This document shows positions 7,935 to 16,377 of a stretch of DNA of 64,000 nucleotides, in pieces (position 1 is the first letter of the stretch; the number at the start of each line of letters is the position of its first letter). The notes below the pieces were generated by a model that did not search any database, was not told the DNA's origin, and was given only the letters and a program-made list of their open reading frames with translations. Origin of the DNA: GCA-2718595 sp963935005 (GTDB lineage Bacteria > Gemmatimonadota > Gemmatimonadetes > Longimicrobiales > Gaopeijiaceae); the NCBI GenBank assembly GCA_963935005.1, contig CAWWAX010000002.1:27274-91273 (forward strand), given 5' to 3'. The position numbers and the translations under genes were made by a program.

Positions 7935-9194
7935 CTAGCTTGAGCCTTCAACCATTTCAGCCAATTTTTCCACGCCCATCGACAAATTGGTTATAGATGG
8001 AGCGAAGGAGAATCGAACCCAATTTTTTAGTTGTTTAGATGCAGAATTCTTATCTTCAGGGCAGACGTTGAAATATTTCCCTGGAATTGAAATCAACTTC
8101 TGTTCCAATCCACGTTTGAAGAATTTATCCGCATTATTCAAGCCCTTTGGCAAAGAACTGATATCTGCCCATACATAAAAGGTTCCGCAAGGTTCTTTTA
8201 CACATTCCATACCTATTGCTTCAAAGCGCTTGGTAACTATTGCTCTTTTTTCGGTAAAAACCTCCAATCCTCTATTCCTTTCCTGGTCGGACCGCTCTAT
8301 TTCCAAGGCCTTCACCGCCAATCTCTGCGATGGCACACTAGTGCCACCATCTAGAATTAGAGCTAGTTCATTGATTAATTCGATTACTTTAGAAGGACCT
8401 ACGATCCAACTCAAACGCCATCCAGGATACCGCCAACCCTTACCTAGACCATCAACGATCAATATAGGATCTCGGTCCACGTTTCTGATAAATGGTGCCA
8501 CAGACAGCGGCCGTTTCGCATCTTCACCTTCTAAACCGAAAACATAATGAGAATAAACTTCGTCCATAATCATCGTGCATTTTTGCTTACGAGATATGGC
8601 TGTCAGCTTCTTTAGTTCATTTCCAGAGACCACCTGCCCTGTTGGATTACCGGGATTACTCATAAGAAAGGCATCTAATTTCTTCCCCGAAATATGCTTT
8701 TCTAGTTCACTCAACTCAACTGAAAATCCCTTAGCGGGATCGGCATACAACGGAATTGTCTTGAGTTTATCCCTGTGAGAGTCCAATAAACCCTGATACA
8801 ACGGACTTTCAGGATTTCGATGGCCGATTCGTATATCTCCAAGAGCACCCAGAATCCTGGAAAGAGCTGCTCGGCTTCCTGGTGCGACAGAAACATTTTC
8901 TTTCTTATATTTTGAATCCATATCCTCTCGATAAAACCTGTTATAGTATCCAGCGATTGCGTCCCGAAGTTCATCATTCCCAGCAACTGGACTATACTCG
9001 TGATCGTGAGTTTCCAAGGTTATCCAGCTCAGACGACTTGGCGCATCTTGAAATTGACTGACTTCTGGCTGTCCTTGGGCAAAATTGCACCATTGTGTCC
9101 TACGAGTGTTGAAGCCACTACTTAGGGCTTCCGATATTACCTGTGTTTCTCCCATTCGGGGTATCTTACGAAAAGTCATTGCTTTTTTTGCCAT
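7935..9194 (-). CDS. Class I/II PLP-dependent aminotransferase
   Basis: A 419-residue fold-type I aminotransferase. Visible signatures are the substrate-side SNPGNPTGQVVSGNEL (Asn/Pro that orient PLP), MDEVYSHYVFG (Asp that pairs with the PLP nitrogen) and the Schiff-base lysine in DGLGKGWRYPGWRLSW, followed by a C-terminal arginine motif WVRFSF. The overall pattern is that of aspartate/aromatic aminotransferases acting on amino acids and 2-oxo acids. The ATG at 9194 is preceded by AAGACGGGAC. It lies downstream of the oxidase-like gene (30-nt gap) and upstream of the methyltransferase; neither neighbour suggests a specific substrate, so none is assigned. Confidence 0.85.
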   Translation of the reverse strand: MAKKAMTFRKIPRMGETQVISEALSSGFNTRRTQWCNFAQGQPEVSQFQDAPSRLSWITLETHDHEYSPVAGNDELRDAIAGYYNRFYREDMDSKYKKENVSVAPGSRAALSRILGALGDIRIGHRNPESPLYQGLLDSHRDKLKTIPLYADPAKGFSVELSELEKHISGKKLDAFLMSNPGNPTGQVVSGNELKKLTAISRKQKCTMIMDEVYSHYVFGLEGEDAKRPLSVAPFIRNVDRDPILIVDGLGKGWRYPGWRLSWIVGPSKVIELINELALILDGGTSVPSQRLAVKALEIERSDQERNRGLEVFTEKRAIVTKRFEAIGMECVKEPCGTFYVWADISSLPKGLNNADKFFKRGLEQKLISIPGKYFNVCPEDKNSASKQLKNWVRFSFAPSITNLSMGVEKLAEMVEGSS

Positions 9195-9224
9195 TTTGTC
9201 CCGTCTTTGAGTGTAGTAGCGAAA

Positions 9225-10670
9225 CTATAATCTAGGGCTAGCGTCAAGATCTCTCGATTTGCCAGCAAGTTCCTTACGGAAAACCAAGGGACATAGGGTC
9301 TTTAGGACGGCTATAAAGAATGCAAAACATAGTATTCCCGTAAGTCCAAACATGACGGCATTACTAGAGCTAAGCCATACGGGTGGAGTGTATGCTTCTC
9401 CAGGTGCAAACTTCATACGAAAGATCCCATTCATAAAACCAGAAAAGTGCAACCAGCCAACCAATAGGGCCACTGATATGTTAAGACCTATCATGGACCA
9501 ATATAGATGTGCGCCTCTTAATTTTTTCAGTTCCTCATCCCTTCCCGCCGTTTGCAGTATTTCTGCCAAAATCCAAATAATAGCCCCAAACAAAATCATG
9601 GTGTCGATGCCGATCATTGCCCCCATTGCATGCCCAGCTACCACATAGGTTCCATGGATGATGGCGTTCAACGGAGGTATCGATATCAAAATTGCAGAAC
9701 CCACTATAGCGGCCGTCCAGAGCTTGGCGGCACCAAAACTGGCCCTGGTAGCCTCAAACTCTCCCCCTCTTCTCTTTTGAACGAGAATCCACAAATCTGC
9801 AATTACTCTAAGAAAAATGATTATTTCTAACATACTTACTACAAAAGCAATCCATTTTACCAAATTGCTCTGTGGCAAGTGATAACTATGGTGGGCAAAG
9901 TTAGTGAAAGAATTGAGCAATCCCACGCCAAAAAGAGCATAGGCTGTCTTAGAATGCCCATACTCAGGATCGCCAGAAATCCTTTCTCCAATGTAAATAA
10001 CCGCCCCGTAAACAAAAAGATTGAAAGAGCCCACTATTGTACCTGTAGCCTTCCACTGTATCCTCATATCTAATATTGGATCAGACCAAACTCCTGGAAT
10101 CAGGTAAGCGTGCTGCTCTAGGAAAGTATAGATGAAAAAAACTGTCCCTACTCCCCACATGGTCACATAAACAGGTCTACTCCAAAAACCTGGAGAGACC
10201 ACCCTAAAAAAGTTCCAAGCGTAGCAGAACCACCCAGTTAAAATCAAAGCCGAAAAAACAGGGTGAAAACCCAAATACTCACGACCAGATCCAACTCCAA
10301 GCAGTAGTGTTAGCAAAATTCCAAGCCCAGCTAAAAGCCAACACCAGACCTGTATTCGCAATCTTAGACGGTCCCCACTTGTTATCGCTCCCCCACAGTC
10401 CATCAGATACCTGTGAACAACGGCCTGGCCTCCCAAGAACATCCAGGCCGAAGCAAAAGTCGTATGAATAGGCCTCAGCTGTCGGAGATCAATTCCCAGA
10501 CTCTGGAAAAAGGGGGCCAGCACTGGTATAGAATAAAAAGCTGCCAGAAGACCCGCTATCAGTGTGATAAGCACTGAAACCAGACCGCCTCTCATAAACG
10601 TTACAATAGCGAATTTTCTTGTTTCGTCACCAATCCCAAAAGGAAGATGCTTGCTCTCTAGGTTGTTCAT
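9225..10670 (-). CDS. Divergent heme-copper oxidase / NorB-like membrane subunit with altered metal ligands
   Basis: A 481-residue, roughly 12-helix membrane protein related to NorB and CcoN. Family marks are the helix II heme ligand His69 (RPIHTTFAS), the helix VII pair His260-His261 (NFAHHSYHLPQ, then SMLE as in NorB) and helix X HGTYVVAGHAMG with His347. Two things are missing. Helix VI (QWKATGTIVGSFNLF, 205-219) has no His or Glu where NorB has its metal ligands, and the second helix X His is Met349. The active-site metal would therefore lose ligands and the low-spin heme could be His/Met. The start is the ATG at 10670, overlapping the cytochrome c stop (ATGA), with GGTGGGA upstream; the ORF also extends to a TTG at 10685. 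It might be an unusual NO reductase or an electron-transfer protein; function is unproven. Confidence 0.72.
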   Translation of the reverse strand: MNNLESKHLPFGIGDETRKFAIVTFMRGGLVSVLITLIAGLLAAFYSIPVLAPFFQSLGIDLRQLRPIHTTFASAWMFLGGQAVVHRYLMDCGGAITSGDRLRLRIQVWCWLLAGLGILLTLLLGVGSGREYLGFHPVFSALILTGWFCYAWNFFRVVSPGFWSRPVYVTMWGVGTVFFIYTFLEQHAYLIPGVWSDPILDMRIQWKATGTIVGSFNLFVYGAVIYIGERISGDPEYGHSKTAYALFGVGLLNSFTNFAHHSYHLPQSNLVKWIAFVVSMLEIIIFLRVIADLWILVQKRRGGEFEATRASFGAAKLWTAAIVGSAILISIPPLNAIIHGTYVVAGHAMGAMIGIDTMILFGAIIWILAEILQTAGRDEELKKLRGAHLYWSMIGLNISVALLVGWLHFSGFMNGIFRMKFAPGEAYTPPVWLSSSNAVMFGLTGILCFAFFIAVLKTLCPLVFRKELAGKSRDLDASPRL

Positions 10671-11443
10671 CGGAATTCCCACCAAGGAATATTCTTCCAG
10701 TCGATTGTTTCTTGGTACCGAGAAACATTTAAAAATAGATTCTCAAGTTCCAGTCGATTGTCAGAAAACCATTCCAAAAATGAAATCACGCTAGCCAACT
10801 CCGCATCCTCCATTTGAGGAAACGGGGCAGGCATTCCAAGGGCTGGTCTCCCTGTCACCAAAACTTCTGTGAGTTCTTTCATAGTCAGGTCATTTACTGT
10901 TTTTGAAAGATCTGGAGCGCCCACTGGAGACACATCGAACGGAATGTGACAGGCACCACATGACCGCCTAGTAAACACTTCATATCCTTCCGAAACAATT
11001 GGCTCAGACTGATCCACTGCCCTAGCCACAATTCCGTCAAATGACCCCCAAGGACCACTTTCCTCTATATTTTCTCCCATCCGCAACTGCCCTCTCCCCA
11101 ATTCAGGCCTATCCAGTGCCTGCAAGTATGAAGCCATGGAGGAGACCTCTTGCGAGGAGAATCCATAGGCCGGCATTTGCCCACTACCCACTGTTAATAG
11201 GGACTCCAACCTTGATCCATCAATACTACTTGCAACATTCGTGAGATCTGGCCCCAAAAATCCACCTTGACCATAAATTTGATGGCATACCTGACAACCA
11301 TTCTGGTGCCACAAAACACGGCCTTCGAGTGCATCCTCAGACAAAGGCTCTTGCCGATCGTCAGAATACACTAGTGCAGATTGAATCACAAAAGCTACTG
11401 TCAGAATTGCTATCAGTGTTTTTCTATAGGTAGCAGAAAACAT
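10667..11443 (-). CDS. Diheme c-type cytochrome, NorC-like partner of the oxidase-like subunit
   Basis: A 258-residue exported protein. Residues 8-26 form a hydrophobic signal or anchor helix. The first cytochrome c domain has C50-QV-C53-H54 inside GRVLWHQNGCQVCHQIYGQG and GPDLTNV, with Met90 (QMPAYGFS) as likely axial ligand; this is NorC-like. The second has C162-GA-C165-H166 and Met204 (LGMPAPF). A linker of about 45 residues separates them. It most likely delivers electrons in the periplasm to the membrane subunit encoded immediately downstream with a 4-nt overlap. cNOR NorC carries one heme c, so the second domain is an addition. The gene is divergent from guaA. Confidence 0.88.
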   Translation of the reverse strand: MFSATYRKTLIAILTVAFVIQSALVYSDDRQEPLSEDALEGRVLWHQNGCQVCHQIYGQGGFLGPDLTNVASSIDGSRLESLLTVGSGQMPAYGFSSQEVSSMASYLQALDRPELGRGQLRMGENIEESGPWGSFDGIVARAVDQSEPIVSEGYEVFTRRSCGACHIPFDVSPVGAPDLSKTVNDLTMKELTEVLVTGRPALGMPAPFPQMEDAELASVISFLEWFSDNRLELENLFLNVSRYQETIDWKNIPWWEFR

Positions 11444-11500
11444 CAGTATCCCAATGCTCCCCTACAAAAAACCATAAAAGGACAAGTTGCACTCCCGACC

Positions 11501-11580
11501 TTGACCATTGGAAGGGAAACCCCTAATACCAATGGCATCATACACATCTTGATGTGATCATCTTCCCTTCTCGTAAAGGG
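11501..11580 (+). promoter_or_regulatory. Candidate promoter and leader of guaA
   Basis: TTGACC (11501-11506), a 17-nt spacer and TAATAC (11524-11529) resemble a sigma70 promoter. The leader then has a 14-bp palindrome, CACATC-TT-GATGTG (11543-11556), and a short CCCTT/AAGGG inverted repeat ending at 11580. The start codon is about 100 nt after the -10 box. The palindrome could be an operator. I see no purine riboswitch core. Confidence 0.35.
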
Positions 11581-11629
11581 TTAGTTCTCGTAAGCTGAAA
11601 AACAATTGCAAACCAATGTACACCGACTA

Positions 11630-13453
11630 ATGAAGATACACGATACTATTGCCATAATTGATTTTGGAGGACAGTACGCTCATCTGATAGCTACTAAAGT
11701 GCGACGCCAGGGGGTTTTTGCAGAAATTCGTCAACCAGAGGATCCCATCGAAGCCTTCAGTGGATACAAAGGTATCATCATCTCTGGAAGCCCCAGCCTG
11801 TCTTCTCACGGTGAAGATGCAGATTACACCAAAGAAATATATGACTTAGACATACCTATCCTGGGATTCTGCTTTGGACATCAAGAAATAGCGCAACATT
11901 ATGGTGGCAAAGTCATCCATGGTGGAAGGGAGTGGGGTTCTTCAGAATTACAGATTTCAAATGACCACCCTTTGTTCTCTGGGCTATCCTCTTGCGAAAC
12001 CGTTTGGATGAGCCACTTCGATTCAGTCGCAGAAATTGGTCCTGAATTTCGAGAAATAGGTGTAACACTGAGACCCGATGGTGTCGCTGAACACAGATAT
12101 GCCGCAATAGCTTCAGACTCACTTAGGCGGTATGGATTCCAGTTCCACCCAGAAGTTGACAGCACGGAAAATGGTGACAGGATGATAGCCAATTTTCTGT
12201 ACGAAATATGCCAGTGCTCGTCCTCGTGGTCGATGGACGGCTTCATAGAGCAGAAAAGTGCTGACATTAATGACCAGGTCGGAGACAAATCTGTATTCTT
12301 ACTCGCCTCTGGCGGAGTGGATTCGACCGTGGCAGCCGTAATGATAGGGAATGCTATTGGCCCCGATCGGCTCCACCTTCTCCATGTCGATAACGGTTTA
12401 ATGCGAAAACAAGAAAGCCAAAACGTACTGAAACTTTTCAAAAAACTCGGCCTAGATGACAATCTCCATTTTGTTGATGCAAGCGACAGGTTCCTCGCAG
12501 CCTTAAGCGGTGTCGTCGACCCTGAAACCAAGCGCCGTATTATTGGGGACACCTTTATCGAAGTATTCGAAGATCAGGCAGAAAAGATCGGTATTGAAGA
12601 ACATTTACTCGGGCAGGGAACAATCTATCCTGACACTATCGAGAGTGGGGGCACAAAACGATCAGACACCATAAAAACACACCACAATCGAGTCCCCGCC
12701 ATCGAAAATATGATACAGCAAGGAAAGATCATAGAGCCCCTAGTTGAACTCTACAAAACCGAAGTAAGAGAGTTAGGGGAGCTTCTTGGTATACCCAGAG
12801 AGGCGCTTGATCGACACCCCTTTCCAGGCCCTGGACTTGGAGTGAGACTACTCTGCAGTAGTGGTGACACCCATAATACTGATCTATCAAATATCCAACC
12901 ATCTGTTTCAGAAATTTCTAAGCAACTTGGTGTATCTGGTATGGTACTCCCCATTCAATCCGTTGGGGTCAAGGCAGACTTGAGAGCCTACGAGTATCCT
13001 GTACTCATATCTGGCAATGTGCCTTGGACCGACCTGATTAAGGCGGTTTCTTCCTTAACATCTGAGGTAGAAAACATAAATCGCTGCATCTGGAATCTCG
13101 GTCTTGAAATCCCTAAGACGGCCCGGGCTCTAGCAGCCAGTGCCACCCGTGAACGCTTGGATATTCTCAGGAAAGCCGATTCCATTGTTATGGACAGCCT
13201 TAAATCTCACGATCTATATCATGAGATCTGGCAGTGCCCAACGGTACTGCTACCGATAGAGCTCGACGGACGACTAGGAGAGATGGTCATAATTCGTCCC
13301 ATAATATCTGAACGTGGAATGACGGCAGCACCAGTAGAACTTCCTACACATCTACTCTCAGAGCTGAAAGGCCGCATCTTGGATCTCCAAGGTGTTTCAA
13401 GCTTGGCTTTAGATATCACATCTAAGCCACCAGCTACCATTGAGTGGGAGTAG
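11630..13453 (+). CDS. guaA: GMP synthase (glutamine-hydrolysing), long eukaryote-like form
   Basis: GuaA aminates XMP to GMP using glutamine and ATP. The class I amidotransferase domain has nucleophile Cys81 (GFCFGHQEIA) and His173/Glu175 (FQFHPEVD). The ATP pyrophosphatase P-loop is LASGGVDSTV near residue 225. IKTHHN and RHPFPGPGLGVRL precede the dimerisation region, and the end is SKPPATIEWE. At 607 residues it is about 80 longer than E. coli GuaA. The extra part, about residues 408-505 (LPIQSVGVKADLRAYEY, then VPWTDLIKAVSSL), looks like the additional dimerisation repeat of vertebrate GMP synthase. The frame extends to a TTG at 11606, but the ATG at 11630 places DTIAIIDFGGQY at the normal distance. 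Confidence 0.93.
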   Translation: MKIHDTIAIIDFGGQYAHLIATKVRRQGVFAEIRQPEDPIEAFSGYKGIIISGSPSLSSHGEDADYTKEIYDLDIPILGFCFGHQEIAQHYGGKVIHGGREWGSSELQISNDHPLFSGLSSCETVWMSHFDSVAEIGPEFREIGVTLRPDGVAEHRYAAIASDSLRRYGFQFHPEVDSTENGDRMIANFLYEICQCSSSWSMDGFIEQKSADINDQVGDKSVFLLASGGVDSTVAAVMIGNAIGPDRLHLLHVDNGLMRKQESQNVLKLFKKLGLDDNLHFVDASDRFLAALSGVVDPETKRRIIGDTFIEVFEDQAEKIGIEEHLLGQGTIYPDTIESGGTKRSDTIKTHHNRVPAIENMIQQGKIIEPLVELYKTEVRELGELLGIPREALDRHPFPGPGLGVRLLCSSGDTHNTDLSNIQPSVSEISKQLGVSGMVLPIQSVGVKADLRAYEYPVLISGNVPWTDLIKAVSSLTSEVENINRCIWNLGLEIPKTARALAASATRERLDILRKADSIVMDSLKSHDLYHEIWQCPTVLLPIELDGRLGEMVIIRPIISERGMTAAPVELPTHLLSELKGRILDLQGVSSLALDITSKPPATIEWE

Positions 13454-13464
13454 TTCTGAATTTA

Positions 13465-14067
13465 CTAAGCCGCTTCAATCCATGCACAAGCGACGAAATT
13501 TCCATCGTGAGATAAAGAAAGGTCTATTTTCAGGGCCTGACCTCTCTTCAACGCTCTGGGGATCCGATTTTCAGTCACAATCTCCACCTCCAGCCAAGAG
13601 ATTCCCAACCAAGAACCGAGTGCTTTCCGCGTAAAGGTTCTCACCTCCATACTCTCATCGAGCGGTCCAATTCGTGATTCAAGAGATAACACTCTTGAGT
13701 GCAGCCTGCTGCCTGAAGTCACCGACTTTGATTCAAGGGTTGTCACCGCATGTACCCACTTTGGAGAATGGTACAACACAGTTTCAAAATCAGTCTTACT
13801 GTGACAAACATGCGCTCCACCAAATGTAGTCAGCTCCACTTCGAAAGCCTTAGGATGAAACACAGCAGATGGATCAACTTTCTTAACAACCTTAAAGGCA
13901 CTTTCCTTCGCTGCCCACAACGTCCACCTTACCCTGTGAGGATCCAATGCGGATAATACCAGACGACTCTCCTCAGTCGTCATAACTCTCGCATCAAAAC
14001 CCTGGTGTATGGACCTTAGATCAGCTTGAGGATCAAGTAGGTCCACAAGGTCATTTCCGACCAGCAA
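13465..14067 (-). CDS. 4'-phosphopantetheinyl transferase
   Basis: PPTases move phosphopantetheine from CoA to the serine of carrier proteins. The 200-residue protein has the family's Mg-binding motifs: VGNDLVDLLDP at the N-terminus and WTLWAAKESAFKVVKK (W-KES-K) in the middle, then the late SLSHDGNFVACAW strand. Its size is between AcpS and Sfp types and resembles the integrated PPTases of fatty-acid or polyketide clusters. The start is a TTG at 14067, overlapping the acyltransferase stop by 17 nt, with AGTAGG upstream. As the last gene of the second fatty-acid synthase cluster it probably activates the ACP encoded at 14797-15048. It converges on guaA 11 nt away. Confidence 0.85.
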   Translation of the reverse strand: MLVGNDLVDLLDPQADLRSIHQGFDARVMTTEESRLVLSALDPHRVRWTLWAAKESAFKVVKKVDPSAVFHPKAFEVELTTFGGAHVCHSKTDFETVLYHSPKWVHAVTTLESKSVTSGSRLHSRVLSLESRIGPLDESMEVRTFTRKALGSWLGISWLEVEIVTENRIPRALKRGQALKIDLSLSHDGNFVACAWIEAA

Positions 14068-14800
14068 AATACCTACTTTCCATGTCGGCTATGCGAGCTA
14101 CTACCTGCTGTGCAACATCACGTGATTGCCTCATTCCAGCAAACGTTGATTGAGGCTTAAAAATTTCAAAATCCAAATAGATAGAGTCCCCACGCTTCGG
14201 TGCAGTGGACCAAGTATCCTGTTGATCTCCTCTCATATACACACATAGAGCCTGGCACTCCGGAACGGTAGTCATAATCCTACCCACTGCCTGAGCGTGA
14301 TTGTCAACCTGAACCTTTCCAGTTCTACTGCGACCAGCTTCGGCAAAAATCAGAGCAGTATCACCTTTCCGTAAAAGGTAATCAATCTTTTTGATAACCC
14401 TGGAGACATCTTCCCTGTTACCACCCCGAACCACTGGTATACATTTGGTTATCCAAGCTCCCAGCCCGACAAACCATAGAAAAGAAAAGTTATTATACTC
14501 GGGAATGTTCCACGGCATACGAGAATATCTAAACAAGTACCACCAACTCCCACCGAGAGCCCACGCTATGACAGCTGAATCTGCCATAGTTAGGTGGTTC
14601 GGACAAATCAGTATAGGAGCTTGAGTCTCGGAAATTAGTTTTCTATAACGTCGCCTGAGCTCCTTGACGTCCTTGATTCGATACTTCATGAAAAATCTCA
14701 TCAACCATGCAATCGGAATTATCCAAATTATCCCTAAAACCCGACCCACTTCTCTTTGAACTGCCAATCCACAACGAAAACCGAAGGAAAGCTCTGTCAA
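14051..14800 (-). CDS. PlsC-family 1-acylglycerol-3-phosphate-like acyltransferase
   Basis: A 249-residue membrane-associated acyltransferase. A hydrophobic N-terminal helix (GIIWIIPIAWLMRFF) is followed by the catalytic NHLTMAD motif (H-X4-D), a second block around IPVVRGGNREDV and the FAEAGRSRTGKV motif. The family transfers acyl chains from ACP or CoA to glycerolipids or other acceptors. Its place between the ACP and PPTase genes suggests it uses the product of this synthase, though its acceptor is unknown. The start is a TTG at 14800 that overlaps the ACP stop (TTGA), with GGAG 11 nt upstream; a GTG further in is an alternative. Confidence 0.83.
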   Translation of the reverse strand: MTELSFGFRCGLAVQREVGRVLGIIWIIPIAWLMRFFMKYRIKDVKELRRRYRKLISETQAPILICPNHLTMADSAVIAWALGGSWWYLFRYSRMPWNIPEYNNFSFLWFVGLGAWITKCIPVVRGGNREDVSRVIKKIDYLLRKGDTALIFAEAGRSRTGKVQVDNHAQAVGRIMTTVPECQALCVYMRGDQQDTWSTAPKRGDSIYLDFEIFKPQSTFAGMRQSRDVAQQVVARIADMESRYFAGRK

Positions 14801-15048
14801 GCAGTCAGCTTCTCCATAATTAGAGAAACCGCATCACCCACAGTATTCACGGAGTCAGCATCCTCATCCTCAACTTCAACGTCAAATTCATCCTCAAAAT
14901 TCAGAATGATATCGACCAAACGTGCCGAATTGACTTTGAGATCCTGAAGGATATTAGTGCTCTCATCCGCCTGTTGAAAAACCTCTTCATTTTTTACGAA
15001 TGGCTTGATAATCTCCATGACTTTTTGAAAAACATCCTCTCTACTCAT
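14797..15048 (-). CDS. Acyl carrier protein with atypical attachment motif
   Basis: An 83-residue acidic ACP. The phosphopantetheine serine is probably Ser41 in LKVNSARLVDIILNFEDEF. Most ACPs have DSL at this site; here it is NSA, while the following helix II with its acidic face (FEDEFDVEVEDED) is well kept. It should carry the growing acyl chain for the neighbouring KAS, FabZ and FabA enzymes. The frame extends to a TTG at 15069, but the ATG at 15048 is preceded by AAGGAAAGG at a good distance and is chosen. The stop overlaps the acyltransferase start. It is clearly separate from a housekeeping AcpP, which is not in this window. Confidence 0.85.
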   Translation of the reverse strand: MSREDVFQKVMEIIKPFVKNEEVFQQADESTNILQDLKVNSARLVDIILNFEDEFDVEVEDEDADSVNTVGDAVSLIMEKLTA

Positions 15049-15096
15049 AAGTGCCCTTTCCTTTTGCAAAGTGACTACTCAAAACTGAAACCTAAT

Positions 15097-16377
15097 TTAG
15101 TTGTTCAACCACTTCCGAAAAACTGCACAAACATTAACATCGCCAAAGCCAAAGCCTGCTTTGATGATAGTTTTCAGTTGAGGTACCTCCTCAACGGTTT
15201 GCGGGATAGACTCCGCAAACTCCTCTATTCTAGGATGCACATCTTCACAGTTAATCGATGGATGTACAAACCCGCCGTCCAACATCAACATACAAGCCAC
15301 CACTTCCAAGGATCCCGCAGCACCAAGGGCGTGTCCGATCATTGATTTGGTGGAGGTTATTAACGGAAATTCTTCTGAGCTAACTTCCAAGGCCTTAGCC
15401 CAAGAAAATACTTCACTGCTGTCCGCACCCGTCGCAGTTAAGTGCCCATTAATCGCATCAATTTCTCCCGTCCTAATCCCAGATTCTTCCACTGCACGCT
15501 TGATACACATTTGAACTCCGTCTGGGTTGGGTGCAGTCATACTACCACCCCGACGATGTCCTCCACAGTTAACATTCCCTCCTAGGATTTCACCGTAAAT
15601 ACGAGCCCCTCTTGATTCTGCATCTTCCAGGTTTTCGAGAAGTAAAATACCTGATCCACTACTAGGTACAAATCCCGCAGCTGAAGCACTCAAAGGTCTC
15701 GAGGCTCTTTCGGGTTCATTATTGTACTTCCGAGACAACACTCTCATAGCATCGAAGCCAGCCCACTGGTAGTGGCTGGATCCTTCCGTCCCCCCACACA
15801 ACATCCTTCTCGCTCTGCCACTCTGTATCTGGCGATATCCCTCTAAAATTGCCTCGGTCCCAGTACTGCACGCACTAGAATTAGCCGTGACCTGGTTTCC
15901 GAGCGCCAACAATCCCGCCACTCGAGCGGAAACACCACTCCCCATTATCTGCTCCACCATGGTGCTCCCAAGCCTTCGAACACGACCAGCATCAACAAAC
16001 GGTATCAGCCGCTCCCCTGCTGTGTCCAAACCTCCAATTCCACTGCCAATCACTGCTCCGGCATCCCAGAAGACCTCATCGTCCTCAGAAGATGGACGCT
16101 CAAAGCCAGCGTCTGTCCACGCATCCACTGCAGCGATGCATCCGTATCGATGACTCGTATTCATAGCCATCAAATCTTCGGCAGTAAAATAGTCTTCTGC
16201 AATTGCATCGACACCCTGAGGAATTCCTCCGACAGTACAACCGAATTTAAATTCTTCCATAACTGGAACATGTCGAATTCCCGACTTTCCAGCCCTCAGT
16301 GCTTGACTGTACTCGGTAAGCCCGACTCCATTGGGAGCTACAACACCCATTCCCGTAACGACTACTCTAGAATTCAT
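15097..16377 (-). CDS. Beta-ketoacyl-ACP synthase (FabB/FabF family)
   Basis: A 426-residue elongating condensing enzyme. The active-site triad is intact: Cys170 in NSSACSTGTEAI, His312 in NGHLTATGADS and His349 in KSMIGHALGAAGSLE, with Lys344 also conserved. The start VVVTGMGVVAPNG is canonical. It extends acyl-ACP with malonyl-ACP. The sequence is closer to the specialised FabF-like enzymes of secondary lipid or aryl-polyene clusters than to a textbook E. coli FabB, judged by eye. ATG 16377 overlaps the FabZ-like stop (ATGA). A 48-nt gap separates it from the ACP, which has its own strong ribosome site. Confidence 0.9.
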   Translation of the reverse strand: MNSRVVVTGMGVVAPNGVGLTEYSQALRAGKSGIRHVPVMEEFKFGCTVGGIPQGVDAIAEDYFTAEDLMAMNTSHRYGCIAAVDAWTDAGFERPSSEDDEVFWDAGAVIGSGIGGLDTAGERLIPFVDAGRVRRLGSTMVEQIMGSGVSARVAGLLALGNQVTANSSACSTGTEAILEGYRQIQSGRARRMLCGGTEGSSHYQWAGFDAMRVLSRKYNNEPERASRPLSASAAGFVPSSGSGILLLENLEDAESRGARIYGEILGGNVNCGGHRRGGSMTAPNPDGVQMCIKRAVEESGIRTGEIDAINGHLTATGADSSEVFSWAKALEVSSEEFPLITSTKSMIGHALGAAGSLEVVACMLMLDGGFVHPSINCEDVHPRIEEFAESIPQTVEEVPQLKTIIKAGFGFGDVNVCAVFRKWLNN

